Assembly: GCF_016598615.1 (NCBI RefSeq)
Contig: NZ_CP066831.1
Span: 5,022,001 to 5,086,000 of the forward strand
Reading direction: 5' to 3'
DNA: 64,000 nt
Origin: Streptomyces liliifuscus
GTDB taxonomy: Bacteria; Actinomycetota; Actinomycetes; Streptomycetales; Streptomycetaceae
Shown here: one piece after another, positions 43,320 to 52,211 of the stretch
How positions within the stretch are numbered: the stretch's first letter is position 1
How the letters are laid out: the number at the start of each line of letters is the position of its first letter
Translations under genes and position numbers: made by a program
The notes under the pieces: generated by a model
What the model was told of the DNA's origin: nothing
Seen by the model: only the letters and a program-made list of their open reading frames with translations
The model's database searches: none

Positions 43320-45111
43320 GGTGATCGCCGAGGTGATCGCCGAGGTGATCGCCGAGTTCCAGCTCGCGTTGGGCCTCGTACAGGTTCCGCGGGCGTACCG
43401 TCCCCGAGGTCCCGTAGAGCTCCAGGCGTGAGTGCAGGTCTCCGGAGAAGTCGGGTACGTCGATCTGGTCGAACTCCGTCACCTCGTTGATGCCGACCGT
43501 GGCGCTGTAGGGGGCGAGGCCGTCGATCCTCGTCAGGCCCGCGCGGGCGTTGGTGACGCGGATGTTCCAGTGGGTGAACCGGGCGCCGAAGAGCGGTCCG
43601 GCACTGGCGTCACCGCCGTGGCGGCCGTTGTTGGTGACCGTGATGTCGGTACGGACGTTCGCGAAAGGCATGCCCCGGTGGGTGTCGAAGGTGCCCATGC
43701 CCATGTCACCGCGCGACCAGACGTTGTACGAGGACAGCCCCTCCACGTTGATGCCGTGGAGCTGGGTGCCCGCGGGGGCAGGCGTGGTGCGCCGCTCGAT
43801 GACGAAGTCCTCGACGAGGTTGTCGTGCGAGCCCTCGCGGCAGAAGTACGGGTGGTGCGAACCCCGGCCCGCGACCCGGGTGTTGCGCAGGGTGCAGGCC
43901 GAGGCGGCCACCAGGCCGAAGCCGTTGTCCATGTGGCGTACGACGATGTCGTCGGCCCAGCAGTCGTACGCGCACTGGAAGGCGACGCCGTTGTGACCCC
44001 GGTCGAGGAGGTGCGGGGCCTGCGAGGTCTCGACGGCTTCCAGGGTGAGGCCCTCCACACCCGAGCCGGTCAGCGCCTCCACGTGGGTGGTGAGGCGCGG
44101 GTCCCACTCGGGGCGGGTGTCGAGCGGGAGCGGTCGCTCCAGGGTGACCTTTCTGCCCCGCACGCGCGCGATGCGCACGGGCCACTCGTACGGGACGTAG
44201 CTGGTCAATTTTGTCTTGTCGTCCCAGTGGTAGGCCTCCGGGCCCGGGCCGCCGCCCGCCATGTGCTCCAGGAGGGTGTGTCCGGCGTCGTCGGCGAGGC
44301 GGAGGAGGACGAGCCGGCCGGGTCTGAGTCGTCCCGGGTCCGCGACCGTCACCGTCCAGGAGCCGCGCCGGGCGGGCTCGACCTTGGTCAGGGTCTCCCA
44401 CTCGTCCCGCTTGTTGCCGGTCCAGCCCTCGAAGGGCCAGGCCTTCGCCCGGATGGCGTCCGTCAGGCTGTCGAAGCGGTCCGACGGGCAGAACCAGATG
44501 AGGCCGCCCGCCCATGACCAGGACGACTTGTCGCCGCCGTAGCGCGAACCGTAGGCGCCGATCAGCTCGCTGAGACTGCGGGTCGCGTACAGCTTCGTAC
44601 GGGCGCTGCCGGCGCCGCGCAGGACGACGTTCGAGTGTCCGACGTGGATCAGGCCGTCGAGGCGGTAGGTGCCGGGCGGGATGAGGACCGTGCCGCCGCC
44701 GGCCCTTCCGGCGGCAGCGACGGCACGGTTGATCGCGGGGGCGGAGTCGGCCGAGCCGTCCGCCGTGGCGCCGTACACGCGGACGTCGGCCACGACGGGG
44801 CGGCGGGGGAAGCGTGTCGCCCCGGCGCGTTGACCGGCCCTGCCGATGTACGGGATCTGCGGGTGCGTGAAGGGGGTGCGGGTGAACTCGCGCCAGAGGG
44901 CGGGCACTTGCCCGTGGACGCCACCCGGGGCGCCACCCGGGACCGCACCCGGGACAGCACCCGGGTCGCCGGTCGGGACGCCGGCTGCGGCTTGCGCGGT
45001 GGCGGCCGTCGCCCGGCCGCCGGTGACAGTGCCGGTCACGGCGCCTGCCGCCACCGCGGTCGCGCCGCCGAGCAGGGCCCGTCTGGTGGGGCCCTCGTAA
45101 CGGTCACTCAT
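43306..45111 (-). CDS. Tat-exported right-handed beta-helix protein (polysaccharide lyase/hydrolase-like)
   Basis: A 601-residue secreted protein. TRRALLGGATAVAAG is a twin-arginine signal, followed by a Gly/Pro/Val repeat linker (GDPGAVPGAVPGGAPGG). The pectate-lyase superfamily start is VRVYGATADGSADSAPAINRA and GGGTVLIPPGTYRL; later parallel-beta-helix rungs include HNGVAFQCAYDCWADDIVVR and DNLVEDFVIERRT. It probably cuts a plant or algal polysaccharide; the substrate is not determined. The C-terminus (LGDHLGDHLGDHLSAR) is encoded by a 12-bp triplet repeat and overlaps the convergent AraC gene by 14 bp. Confidence 0.85.
   Translation of the reverse strand: MSDRYEGPTRRALLGGATAVAAGAVTGTVTGGRATAATAQAAAGVPTGDPGAVPGAVPGGAPGGVHGQVPALWREFTRTPFTHPQIPYIGRAGQRAGATRFPRRPVVADVRVYGATADGSADSAPAINRAVAAAGRAGGGTVLIPPGTYRLDGLIHVGHSNVVLRGAGSARTKLYATRSLSELIGAYGSRYGGDKSSWSWAGGLIWFCPSDRFDSLTDAIRAKAWPFEGWTGNKRDEWETLTKVEPARRGSWTVTVADPGRLRPGRLVLLRLADDAGHTLLEHMAGGGPGPEAYHWDDKTKLTSYVPYEWPVRIARVRGRKVTLERPLPLDTRPEWDPRLTTHVEALTGSGVEGLTLEAVETSQAPHLLDRGHNGVAFQCAYDCWADDIVVRHMDNGFGLVAASACTLRNTRVAGRGSHHPYFCREGSHDNLVEDFVIERRTTPAPAGTQLHGINVEGLSSYNVWSRGDMGMGTFDTHRGMPFANVRTDITVTNNGRHGGDASAGPLFGARFTHWNIRVTNARAGLTRIDGLAPYSATVGINEVTEFDQIDVPDFSGDLHSRLELYGTSGTVRPRNLYEAQRELELGDHLGDHLGDHLSAR
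43318..43353. repeat. Three 12-bp tandem repeats at a convergent gene junction
   Basis: Three exact units of GAGGTGATCGCC, starting in the AraC stop codon and lying inside the 3' end of the beta-helix gene, where they encode three GDHL repeats. Confidence 0.85.
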
Positions 45112-45193
45112 GCCCGAACCGCCTTCCAGGGATGGGAATTTCCATGGATGTGAACGACGTTCAGATGTGCGTTGGCGGTGAGCATGACACGCG

Positions 45194-45225
45194 ACCCTTG
45201 CACGGGGAAAGAGTCGCGCAAGGGT
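45194..45225 (-). terminator. Candidate terminator of mshA-ybjN
   Basis: Eleven-base arms with one mismatch (ACCCTTGCACG and CGCGCAAGGGT), 43 bp downstream of the YbjN gene stop and upstream of the beta-helix gene. Confidence 0.6.
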
Positions 45226-45268
45226 TGATTGATGGAACGCTGATGGGGAGTTAGTACGGACCAGTTGG

Positions 45269-45769
45269 TCAGTCGGTCGAACGGCGAGTCAGGTGACTGA
45301 ACGCGTCGAGGTTGCGCGTGGACTCGCCGCGCGACACCCGCCAGGCGTACTCCTTGCGGATCGCGGAGGCGAAACCGAGCTCCAGGAGGGTGTTGAAGCT
45401 GCCGTCGGCGGCCTCCAGGACCGAGCCGAGCAGCCGGTCGATCTCGTCGGCGGTGACCGCGGCGAGCGGGAGCTTGCCCGCCACATAGATGTCGCCGAGG
45501 GAGTCGACCGCGTAACCCACGCCGTAGAGCTTGAGGTTGCGCTCAAGGAGCCAGCGGTGCACACCGGGCTCGTTCTCGTCCGGGTGGCGGATGACGAAGG
45601 CGTTGAGCGACAGGGAGTGCCTGCCGACGATCAGCGAGACGGTCGTGGACAGCTTGCGGGTGCCGGGCAGCTTCACCACGAAGTGGCCGGGCTCCGGGCT
45701 CTCCCACTCGATCTCGGCGTCCTTCAGGACCTCCTCGATGGTCCCCGCCGCGCTCTCCACATCAGCCAT
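45269..45769 (-). CDS. YbjN domain protein
   Basis: A 166-residue soluble protein of the YbjN/type III secretion chaperone-like fold, with GHFVVKLPGTRKLSTTVSLI and NLKLYGVGYAVDSLGDIYVAG. It overlaps the mshA 3' end by eight bases and is coupled to it, an arrangement kept in many actinobacteria. Function unknown; perhaps a chaperone for a mycothiol-related protein (inference). Confidence 0.87.
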   Translation of the reverse strand: MADVESAAGTIEEVLKDAEIEWESPEPGHFVVKLPGTRKLSTTVSLIVGRHSLSLNAFVIRHPDENEPGVHRWLLERNLKLYGVGYAVDSLGDIYVAGKLPLAAVTADEIDRLLGSVLEAADGSFNTLLELGFASAIRKEYAWRVSRGESTRNLDAFSHLTRRSTD

Positions 45770-47099
45770 GGTGGGAGCGTACGTGACGGCGGTGCTCGTG
45801 CATCGCCGCCGTGTAGACGTCCGCGGTGGCGGCGGCGGACGTGTCCCAGCCGAAGGACTTGGCGTGCCAGGCGGCGGCCGCGCCCATCCGGTCCGGGAGC
45901 GCCCGGTTGTCGGCGAAATCGCGCAGCACGCGCGCGTAGTCGACGGGATTGTGGCCCGGGACCAGAAAACCCGTCTCCTTGTGCCGGACCGCGACGGGCA
46001 GACCGCCCACCGCGGCCGCGAGCACCGGCGTGCCGGCCGCCTGCGCTTCTATGGCGACGAGCCCGAAGGACTCGCTGTAGGAGGGCATCACGAGGACGGA
46101 CGCGGCCCGGAACCAGTCGGCGAGCTGCTCCTGTCCGACCGGCGGCCGGAACCGCACGACGTCGGCGATGCCGAGCCGGGCGGCGAGTTTCTGCAGGCCC
46201 TCGGGCTTGGCGAGGCCGCTGCCGCTCGGACCGCCCACGATGGGCACGACGATGTTCGAACGGAGGTCGGGTCGCTCCTCCAGGAGGACGGCGACCGCGC
46301 GCAGCAGCACGTCGGGCGCCTTCAGGGGCTGGATGCGGCCGGCGAAGAGAGGTATCAGGGCGTCCTGCGGCAGGCCGAGCCGGTCGCGCGCGGCTGCGCG
46401 TCCGTCGGCCGGGCGGAAGCGGTCGAGGTTCACACCCGGGTGCACGACCGCGACCTTGCCGGGCTCGGCCTCGTAGTGCCGTACGAGTTCGTCGGCCTCT
46501 TCGGAGGTGTTGGCGATGAGGCGGTCGGCGGCACGCACGATCTGCGTCTCGCCGATGACCCTGGCGGCGGGCTCGGGGGTGTCGCCGTCGGCCAGGGCGG
46601 CGTTCTTGACCTTCGCCATGGTGTGCATCGCGTGCACCAGGGGGGCGCCCCAGCGCTCGGCGGCCAGCCAGCCGACGTGGCCGGAGAGCCAGTAGTGCGA
46701 GTGCACCAGGTCGTAGTAACCGGGCCGGTGACCCGCCCAGGCCTGCATCACCCCGTGCGTGAAGGCACAGAGCTGCGCGGGCAGATCCTCCTTGGCGAGC
46801 CCCTCGTACGGGCCCGCGTCCACATGCCGTACGAGGACTCCGGGCGCGAGTTCCACCTTGGGCGGCAGGGCCCCGGTCGTCGCGCGCGTGAAGATCTCGA
46901 CCTCGATGTTGATCGCGGCGAGGCGCTGGGCCAGCTCGACGATGTAGACGTTCATGCCGCCCGCGTCGCCGGTGCCCGGCTGGTGCAGCGGTGAGGTGTG
47001 CACGGAGAGCATCGCGACGCGGCGGGGCCGACGGTGCAGCCTCAGCCTCGAAGGGGCCGCCGGGGAGCGGCGCCCGAGCCTGCTCACGTACTGGCTCAC
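45762..47099 (-). CDS. mshA: D-inositol-3-phosphate glycosyltransferase (mycothiol synthesis)
   Basis: GT4 glycosyltransferase of about 445 residues. It transfers GlcNAc from UDP-GlcNAc to inositol-3-phosphate, the first step of mycothiol synthesis in the cytoplasm. Signatures are SVHTSPLHQPGTGDAGGMNVYI, VHSHYWLSGHVGW, MHTMAKVKN, VHPGVNLDRF and the EX7E-like SYSESFGLVAIEAQA. The GTG at 47099 has GGAGG eight bases upstream; the frame is open further upstream but without a better start. Confidence 0.95.
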   Translation of the reverse strand: MSQYVSRLGRRSPAAPSRLRLHRRPRRVAMLSVHTSPLHQPGTGDAGGMNVYIVELAQRLAAINIEVEIFTRATTGALPPKVELAPGVLVRHVDAGPYEGLAKEDLPAQLCAFTHGVMQAWAGHRPGYYDLVHSHYWLSGHVGWLAAERWGAPLVHAMHTMAKVKNAALADGDTPEPAARVIGETQIVRAADRLIANTSEEADELVRHYEAEPGKVAVVHPGVNLDRFRPADGRAAARDRLGLPQDALIPLFAGRIQPLKAPDVLLRAVAVLLEERPDLRSNIVVPIVGGPSGSGLAKPEGLQKLAARLGIADVVRFRPPVGQEQLADWFRAASVLVMPSYSESFGLVAIEAQAAGTPVLAAAVGGLPVAVRHKETGFLVPGHNPVDYARVLRDFADNRALPDRMGAAAAWHAKSFGWDTSAAATADVYTAAMHEHRRHVRSHHG

Positions 47100-47274
47100 G
47101 TGGCGTTCCTCCTTGCTGCGGACCTGCTCTGACCGTGGTGCGGGCATGCCTGACGGAGGACGTGAAGCGCCCTCCAGCTCCTTGAACGCCGGAGCACTCT
47201 GCTCCATTTCCTCTTTGCCGAATCATTACTGGGGGTCGCTCAACCGTTCGATGGTGTGATGCGTGGGGGCGCCC

Positions 47275-47350
47275 TCTCAGGGGCTCCGCCCCCGCTGCGC
47301 AGTTCCCCGCGCCCCTAGGTTTTTAGGGGCGCGGGGAACTGCGCGACCAG
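47275..47350. repeat. Interspersed palindromic repeat, inverted pair
   Basis: GCGCAGTTCCCCGCGCCCCT and its inverted copy AGGGGCGCGGGGAACTGCGC around a short AGGTTTTT loop, followed by GACCAGCCAC. A 20-bp perfect stem between the divergent mshA and methyltransferase genes. Confidence 0.85.
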
Positions 47351-47423
47351 CCACAACGCACCCGCACGTACGTCTCAGCCCGCGCCGCCGCCGCAGGCAC
47401 ACGCACCGCATACCCTTGCCCCC

Positions 47424-48233
47424 ATGAAAGCCCGCGCAGCGACCCCCGTCGGGACGGTGACGCGCGGCACCACCAACCCCAACCGCCTGCGCCGCATGGA
47501 CCGCTGGATCGCGACGACCCACGGCGCCGAACTGCGCAGGTCGGACGCCCCCGTAGCCGTGGACCTCGGCTACGGCGCGGCCCCCTGGACAGCGGTGGAG
47601 CTCCTCCACCGCCTCCGCACCACCGCCCCCCGCACCCGCGTGGTCGGCGTGGAGATCGACCCGGCCCGGGTCGCGGCCGCGAAGCCGTACGAACGCGAGG
47701 GGCTGGCCTTCCGCCACGGCGGCTTCGAGATCCCCCTGCCGGAGCGGCCGTCGCTGATCCGCGCGGCGAACGTGCTGCGGCAGTACGAGGAGGCGGAGGT
47801 CGCCGAGGTCTGGGCGCGGCTGTGCGCCCGCCTCGCTCCGGCGGGCGCCGGCTCGCGGGGCGGACTCCTCGTCGAGGGCACGTGCGACGAGATCGGCCGC
47901 AGGCACGTATGGGTCGCGCTCGGCCCCGAGGGCCCGCGGACCGTCACGTTCGCCACCCGCCTCGGCTCCCTGGACCGCCCGTCCGACCTGGCCGAACGCC
48001 TCCCCAAGGCCCTCATCCACCGCAATGTCCCGGGCGAACCGGTGCACGCCTTCCTCCGCGATTTCGACCGCGCCTGGGCGGCCGCGGCGCCGTACGCCTC
48101 GTACGGCGCCCGTCAGCGCTGGATCCGGGCCGTACGCGATCTGACGGCGGACTGGCCGGTCACGGACGGGGCGAGTCGCTGGCGGCAGGGCGAAGTGACC
48201 GTGCGCTGGGAGGCGTTGGCGCCTCGCTCATGA
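47424..48233 (+). CDS. Class I SAM-dependent methyltransferase-like protein
   Basis: A 269-residue protein with SAM motif I VAVDLGYGAAPWTAVELLHRL and acidic motif II VVGVEIDPARV. The pattern DLGYGxxPWT is typical of a group of actinobacterial methyltransferases of unknown substrate. TACCCT at 47411-47416 is seven bases before the ATG (leaderless). Confidence 0.83.
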   Translation: MKARAATPVGTVTRGTTNPNRLRRMDRWIATTHGAELRRSDAPVAVDLGYGAAPWTAVELLHRLRTTAPRTRVVGVEIDPARVAAAKPYEREGLAFRHGGFEIPLPERPSLIRAANVLRQYEEAEVAEVWARLCARLAPAGAGSRGGLLVEGTCDEIGRRHVWVALGPEGPRTVTFATRLGSLDRPSDLAERLPKALIHRNVPGEPVHAFLRDFDRAWAAAAPYASYGARQRWIRAVRDLTADWPVTDGASRWRQGEVTVRWEALAPRS

Positions 48234-48478
48234 GTCGGCCGGACCCACGGACATGAGTTCGGCCGAGCCGTAACCCGGTGGGAACGATCTCGGTGAGTCG
48301 TTCGTCACATTGGCGGGGAACGCGCGGGAGATCATCGTCGATTGGGCAGTGAGGGGTGGGGAACGGGCAGTGCCGGGGAGGGAGTTCCTGCCCGCCTCTG
48401 TCACATTGCGCGCCGACATGGCACGATCCCCGAGGCCTTCGTAAGTTACTGACGGTAAATCAACTTGGGGGTTGGTCC

Positions 48479-49564
48479 ATGGGATCCGGCAAGCGGAGCC
48501 TGACCACTACGGCCATGGCCCTGGCCTGCGCGGCAACCATCCTGTCCGCGCCGGGAGTGGCCTTCGCGGCCCCGACACCGACCCCCACGCCGACGCCGAC
48601 ACCGGCCCCGAGTTCAACGCCCGCGAGCACCAAGGACCTTGAAGCGGTCCGCAAGAAGCTGGACACGCTCTACCACGACGCGGCGGTCGCCACGGACGCG
48701 TACAACCTCGCGGAGGAGCGTGCCGAGGAGCAGTCCACGCAGATCGTCGGGCTGGCCCGCTCGATCGTCGAGGGGCAGGCGCGGCTGGACCACCTCAAGG
48801 ACCGCGCGGGCGCCGCGGCCCGCGCCCAGTACCGCAGCGGCGGACTGCCGGACGAGGCCCGGCTGATGCTCAGCGACGACCCGGCGCAGTTCCTGGACGG
48901 CGCGGGCCGGATCCGCGAGGGCGCACAGGCGACCAAGGGCCTGCTCGCCGAAATGAAGCGCACCCAGGAGGACTTGGAGCAGTACGCGCGTGACGCGGCG
49001 GCCCAGTGGAAGAAGCTGGAGTCCAACCGCGAGGCGAAGGAGAAGGCCAAGAAGAAGGTCAAGCAGCAGATCGCCGCCGCCGAGAAGCTCGAGTCGCAGC
49101 TGGAGAAGGAAGAGAAGAAGCGCCTGGCGAAGCTGGAGCAGCAGGCCGCGTACAAGGCGCAGTCGGCCTGGCTGGGCTCCGGAGTCCTCGACGAGATCAG
49201 CGGCAAGGCGTCGGCCCAGGGCAAGAAGGCCGTGGAGTACGCGACGAAGCAGATCGGCAAGCCGTACGAATGGGGCGCCGAGGGGCCCAACACGTTCGAC
49301 TGCTCGGGCCTGACCTCACAGGCGTGGGCGGCAGCCGGGCAGGGCATCCCGCGCACGTCCCAGGAGCAGTGGAAGCAGCTCGACCACATCGCCGTCGAGG
49401 CCATGCGCCCCGGCGACCTCATCATCTACAACTCCGACGCCAGCCATGTCGCCCTCTACATAGGCGACGGCGCGATCATCCACGCCCCCCGCCCGGGGCG
49501 CACGGTGACGATCGCGGGGGCGGGATCGATGCCGATACTCGGGGTCGTACGCCCCGAGCAGTGA
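48479..49564 (+). CDS. NlpC/P60 family cell-wall hydrolase
   Basis: Secreted peptidoglycan endopeptidase of 361 residues. A signal peptide (TAMALACAATILSAPGVAFA) is followed by a TP repeat linker (PTPTPTPTPTPAP) and a long coiled coil (about 50-240). The NlpC/P60 domain has the catalytic Cys in NTFDCSGLTSQAWAAAG and His in DASHVALYIGDG. Such coiled-coil hydrolases, like RipA, are kept inactive until needed in division or growth. GGGGG lies near the ATG. A tandem array begins at its stop codon. Confidence 0.93.
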   Translation: MGSGKRSLTTTAMALACAATILSAPGVAFAAPTPTPTPTPTPAPSSTPASTKDLEAVRKKLDTLYHDAAVATDAYNLAEERAEEQSTQIVGLARSIVEGQARLDHLKDRAGAAARAQYRSGGLPDEARLMLSDDPAQFLDGAGRIREGAQATKGLLAEMKRTQEDLEQYARDAAAQWKKLESNREAKEKAKKKVKQQIAAAEKLESQLEKEEKKRLAKLEQQAAYKAQSAWLGSGVLDEISGKASAQGKKAVEYATKQIGKPYEWGAEGPNTFDCSGLTSQAWAAAGQGIPRTSQEQWKQLDHIAVEAMRPGDLIIYNSDASHVALYIGDGAIIHAPRPGRTVTIAGAGSMPILGVVRPEQ

Positions 49565-49736
49565 CACCGCCTGTCCGCCGGTGGGGCCGGCTGTCCGCAG
49601 GTGAAGCCGGCCGTTCGCCGGTGACACCGCCGGTCCGCCGGTAATGGCATCGCTCCACTGGTTCGCCGGTAACGGCATCGGTCCACTGGTTCGCCGGTGA
49701 CGCCGTCAGCCCGCCAGTGGCTCCGCCGGTCCGCCC
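49561..49736. repeat. Eight-unit 20/28-bp tandem array
   Basis: Units are 20, 20, 20, 20, 28, 28, 20 and 20 bp and all begin GT(G/A)-. Unit 1 GTGACACCGCCTGTCCGCCG and unit 4 GTGACACCGCCGGTCCGCCG differ at one base; the two 28-bp units are 26/28 identical and differ from the 20-bp unit by an added CCACTGGT-like block. The first unit contains the stop codon of the NlpC/P60 gene. Confidence 0.85.
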
Positions 49737-50079
49737 GGACCGGTCGTCCGGACGGGGACGCTCACCCGTCCACCGGGGTCGTACGTCCCGACAAGTGACG
49801 CTTGGTCGCTTTGGTGACGTCGGGGGCGTGACCTGTCGCACGTGATGCGCGGCACGTTCCGGGCTGCCCGGCAACCCCCGGGGCGTGATGTACGTCATCC
49901 CGGACAAGAGCGCATCCTGCCCAATTGCGGTACGGGATGCGGCATATGACGGTGGCTGTTTTGGACGTGCCCGGGCCTCCGCCATTCCTTTGTGGCGGCG
50001 GCTGACGCTATGGTCCCCGTCGGTGGACCGAGACCCCTCGGTCCACCATGCCCTCGGGGGGAGGGAAGGAACCCAGACG
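49737..50079. other. Gap upstream of the PP2C response regulator
   Basis: About 340 bp with no supported gene. It is AT-richer near 49905-50015 (for example GCATATGACGGTGGCTGTTT), consistent with a promoter, and ends in GGGAAGGA, the ribosome binding site of the next gene. Confidence 0.5.
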
Positions 50080-51561
50080 ATGCCCGTACCCGTACCGCGG
50101 CAGAGAGCGATCCCCGCCGTGGAAGGTGGTCAGGCTCGCGCCGCGTCCTCAACCGGCGGACCGGCTCAGGCCGTGCCCGCACCCGGCGCCCTGCCCAGCC
50201 AGGCGCCGCCTTCGACGAGCCGCGAAACAGGCGGCGACAACTGCGACGACCCCGGCCACGGGAGCGACGCCCACCACGGCGGCTTCCACCACGACGGCGT
50301 CCACAACGGCAGTGCCCCCACCGGCACGGCCCCGCTGACGCTGCTCGTGATCGAGGACGACCCGGCCGGCTCGCTGAACGTGCCCACGCTCCTGGACTCG
50401 GCCGGCAAGCCGATACGTATCCGTACCGCCCGCAACCTCACCGAGGCCGAGCGGCTGCTGACCGACGACGTCCAGTGCATCCTGCTCGACCTCGCGCTGA
50501 CGACCGGCGGCCGGACGGCCGCCGACACCGAGGCGGAGGACGAGCTGGCCACGCTCAAGCACGTGCTGCGGCTCGCGCCGCGGCATGCCGTCCTCGCGCT
50601 CACCGCGTCCGAGGACGCCGAGCACGGCGCCGAGGCGGTGCGCGTCGGCGCCCAGGACTACCTCTTCCGCGACGAGCTGGACAGCCGGCTGCTGAGCCGC
50701 GCGATCCGGTACGCGGTGGAGCGGAAGCGTTCCGACACGGCCGAGCGGCGGCTCACCGAGTCCAAGCTGCGCGCGCAGGAGAACGCGCGGCTCGAGCGCG
50801 GCCTGCTGCCCACGCCCCTCCTCGAGGGCTCCTCGCTGCGGTTCGCCGCGCGCTACCGGCCCGGCCGCTCGCGCGCGCTGCTCGGCGGCGACTTCTACGA
50901 CACGGTCCGCACCCCCGACGGCACCGTGCACGCCATGATCGGCGACGTCTGTGGTCACGGCCCCGACGAGGCGGCGCTCGGTGTGGAGCTGCGGATCGCC
51001 TGGCGCGCGCTGACGCTGGCGGGCCTGTGCGGCGACGAGCTGCTGTCCACGCTCCAGCAGGTCCTGGAGCACGAGCGCGACAACGACGAGATCTTCGCGA
51101 CGCTCTGCACGGTGGACATCGCGCCGGACGGCCGTCGCGCGGGTCTGTGCCTGGCCGGTCACCCGGCCCCGCTGATCTCGCGCCCGGCCCGCACGCGAGC
51201 CGTCGTCGGCGGCGCGGACGGCGCCGGGGACCCGGCGCCTCCCGTAGCCGAGCTGCTGCCGTACGAGAACGGCGGCCCGGCACTGGGTCTGCTGCCGAAC
51301 GCCCGCTGGCCGCGCCAGCAGGTGGAGCTGGGCGGCGAGTGGAGTCTGATGCTGTACACGGACGGCCTGATCGAGGGCCGGACCGGTGAGGGCCGGGAGC
51401 GGCTCGGTCAGGACGGGATGGTGGACATGGTCCGCCGCCAGTTGGCGCAGGGGCTGCGGGGCGAGGAGCTGCTGCGGGCCGCGGTGAACGAGGTCCGGGC
51501 CCTCAACGGCGGGGAGCTCACGGACGACGTGGCTGTGCTGCTGCTTGACCGGGTGGCTTAA
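50080..51561 (+). CDS. Response regulator fused to a PP2C/SpoIIE phosphatase
   Basis: A 493-residue protein. Residues 1-80 are disordered, with a His/Gly/Asp-rich patch (DPGHGSDAHHGGFHHDGVHNG is split by Gly). A receiver follows, with acidic pair VIEDDPAG and phosphoacceptor Asp in CILLDLALTT, then a short coiled coil and a SpoIIE-type PP2C domain (LLGGDFYDTVRTPDG, GDVCGHGPDEAALG, MLYTDGLIEG). Such proteins dephosphorylate anti-sigma-factor antagonists, so it may act in a sigma-B-like partner-switching pathway; no partner genes are next to it. Confidence 0.88.
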   Translation: MPVPVPRQRAIPAVEGGQARAASSTGGPAQAVPAPGALPSQAPPSTSRETGGDNCDDPGHGSDAHHGGFHHDGVHNGSAPTGTAPLTLLVIEDDPAGSLNVPTLLDSAGKPIRIRTARNLTEAERLLTDDVQCILLDLALTTGGRTAADTEAEDELATLKHVLRLAPRHAVLALTASEDAEHGAEAVRVGAQDYLFRDELDSRLLSRAIRYAVERKRSDTAERRLTESKLRAQENARLERGLLPTPLLEGSSLRFAARYRPGRSRALLGGDFYDTVRTPDGTVHAMIGDVCGHGPDEAALGVELRIAWRALTLAGLCGDELLSTLQQVLEHERDNDEIFATLCTVDIAPDGRRAGLCLAGHPAPLISRPARTRAVVGGADGAGDPAPPVAELLPYENGGPALGLLPNARWPRQQVELGGEWSLMLYTDGLIEGRTGEGRERLGQDGMVDMVRRQLAQGLRGEELLRAAVNEVRALNGGELTDDVAVLLLDRVA

Positions 51562-51649
51562 CGGGCCGCTCCGCGGGGTCCCGCTGCTCGCTGGCTGCGC
51601 GGGCCGTCTGTCGGCCGTCCGCGGCTGGGCACGTATGTGCCTGCGGGCC

Positions 51650-51700
51650 GTCCGTGGCTGGTCGCGCAGTTCCCCGCGCCCCTGAAGGGGCGCGCCGACG
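51650..51700. repeat. Interspersed palindromic repeat copy
   Basis: GTCGCGCAGTTCCCCGCGCC followed by CCTGAAGGGGCGCG, between the PP2C gene and the convergent DUF2516 gene. Confidence 0.75.
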
Positions 51701-51731
51701 TGCGGGCGGCTTGAAGGGAAGGTGTGGGGGC

Positions 51732-52079
51732 TCAGCGGCCGCCGTTGTACGGGCCGTACGGGCCGTCGCTGCTGCTTCCGCCTCGGCGGCCGCCCCCACC
51801 GCCGGAAACCTGCTTGAGCGCGGGCCGGACGTCGACGAAGAAGACGATCGTGGCGATGAGGCCGGCGATCTGCAGGAAGACCATCGGGACCAGCAGATTC
51901 ACGGCCACCGTGACGCCCAGGATGATCAGCCAGAACATCTTGCTCTGCTTGTTCGCGGCGCGGTACGCGTCGTCGCGCGCCAGGCCTGCCATCACCAGCG
52001 CCACCACCGCGAGCACCAGCATGCCGAGGAAGATCAGCGACATGAAGCCGCCGAACGCGGTCAACAGCACTTGGCCCAC
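51732..52079 (-). CDS. DUF2516 family membrane protein
   Basis: A 115-residue protein with helices FGGFMSLIFLGMLVLAVVALV, FWLIILGVTVAVNLLVPMVF and LQIAGLIATIVFFVDVRPAL, and a Gly/Arg/Ser C-terminus (SSSDGPYGPYNGGR). This is the DUF2516 pattern. The GTG at 52079 was used. Function unknown. Confidence 0.87.
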   Translation of the reverse strand: MGQVLLTAFGGFMSLIFLGMLVLAVVALVMAGLARDDAYRAANKQSKMFWLIILGVTVAVNLLVPMVFLQIAGLIATIVFFVDVRPALKQVSGGGGGRRGGSSSDGPYGPYNGGR

Positions 52080-52125
52080 CTACCCGATTCGAGTCCTCGT
52101 CCCTACGCGGTCACCGTACCCGCAG

Positions 52126-52169
52126 AACGGGTCGGGGACTCCGATAGTGCCCGGAGTCCCCGACCCGTT
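52126..52169 (-). terminator. Terminator after the HbhA-like gene
   Basis: Perfect 17-bp stem (AACGGGTCGGGGACTCC and its complement) with a ten-base loop, 43 bp after the stop codon at 52212. Confidence 0.85.
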
Positions 52170-52211
52170 TCACAACACCCTGCCGCCGTCGACCCGGCGG
52201 CTGCGCCGCGC

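Noticed and set aside
48234..48478. Possible c-di-AMP (ydaO) riboswitch before the NlpC/P60 gene
   Set aside because: Such riboswitches precede some Streptomyces cell-wall hydrolase genes, but I could not find the conserved core elements in this leader by eye. An Rfam covariance search would decide.
49561..49736. Tandem array considered as a CRISPR
   Set aside because: Units are adjacent without unique spacers, and no cas genes are present in the window.
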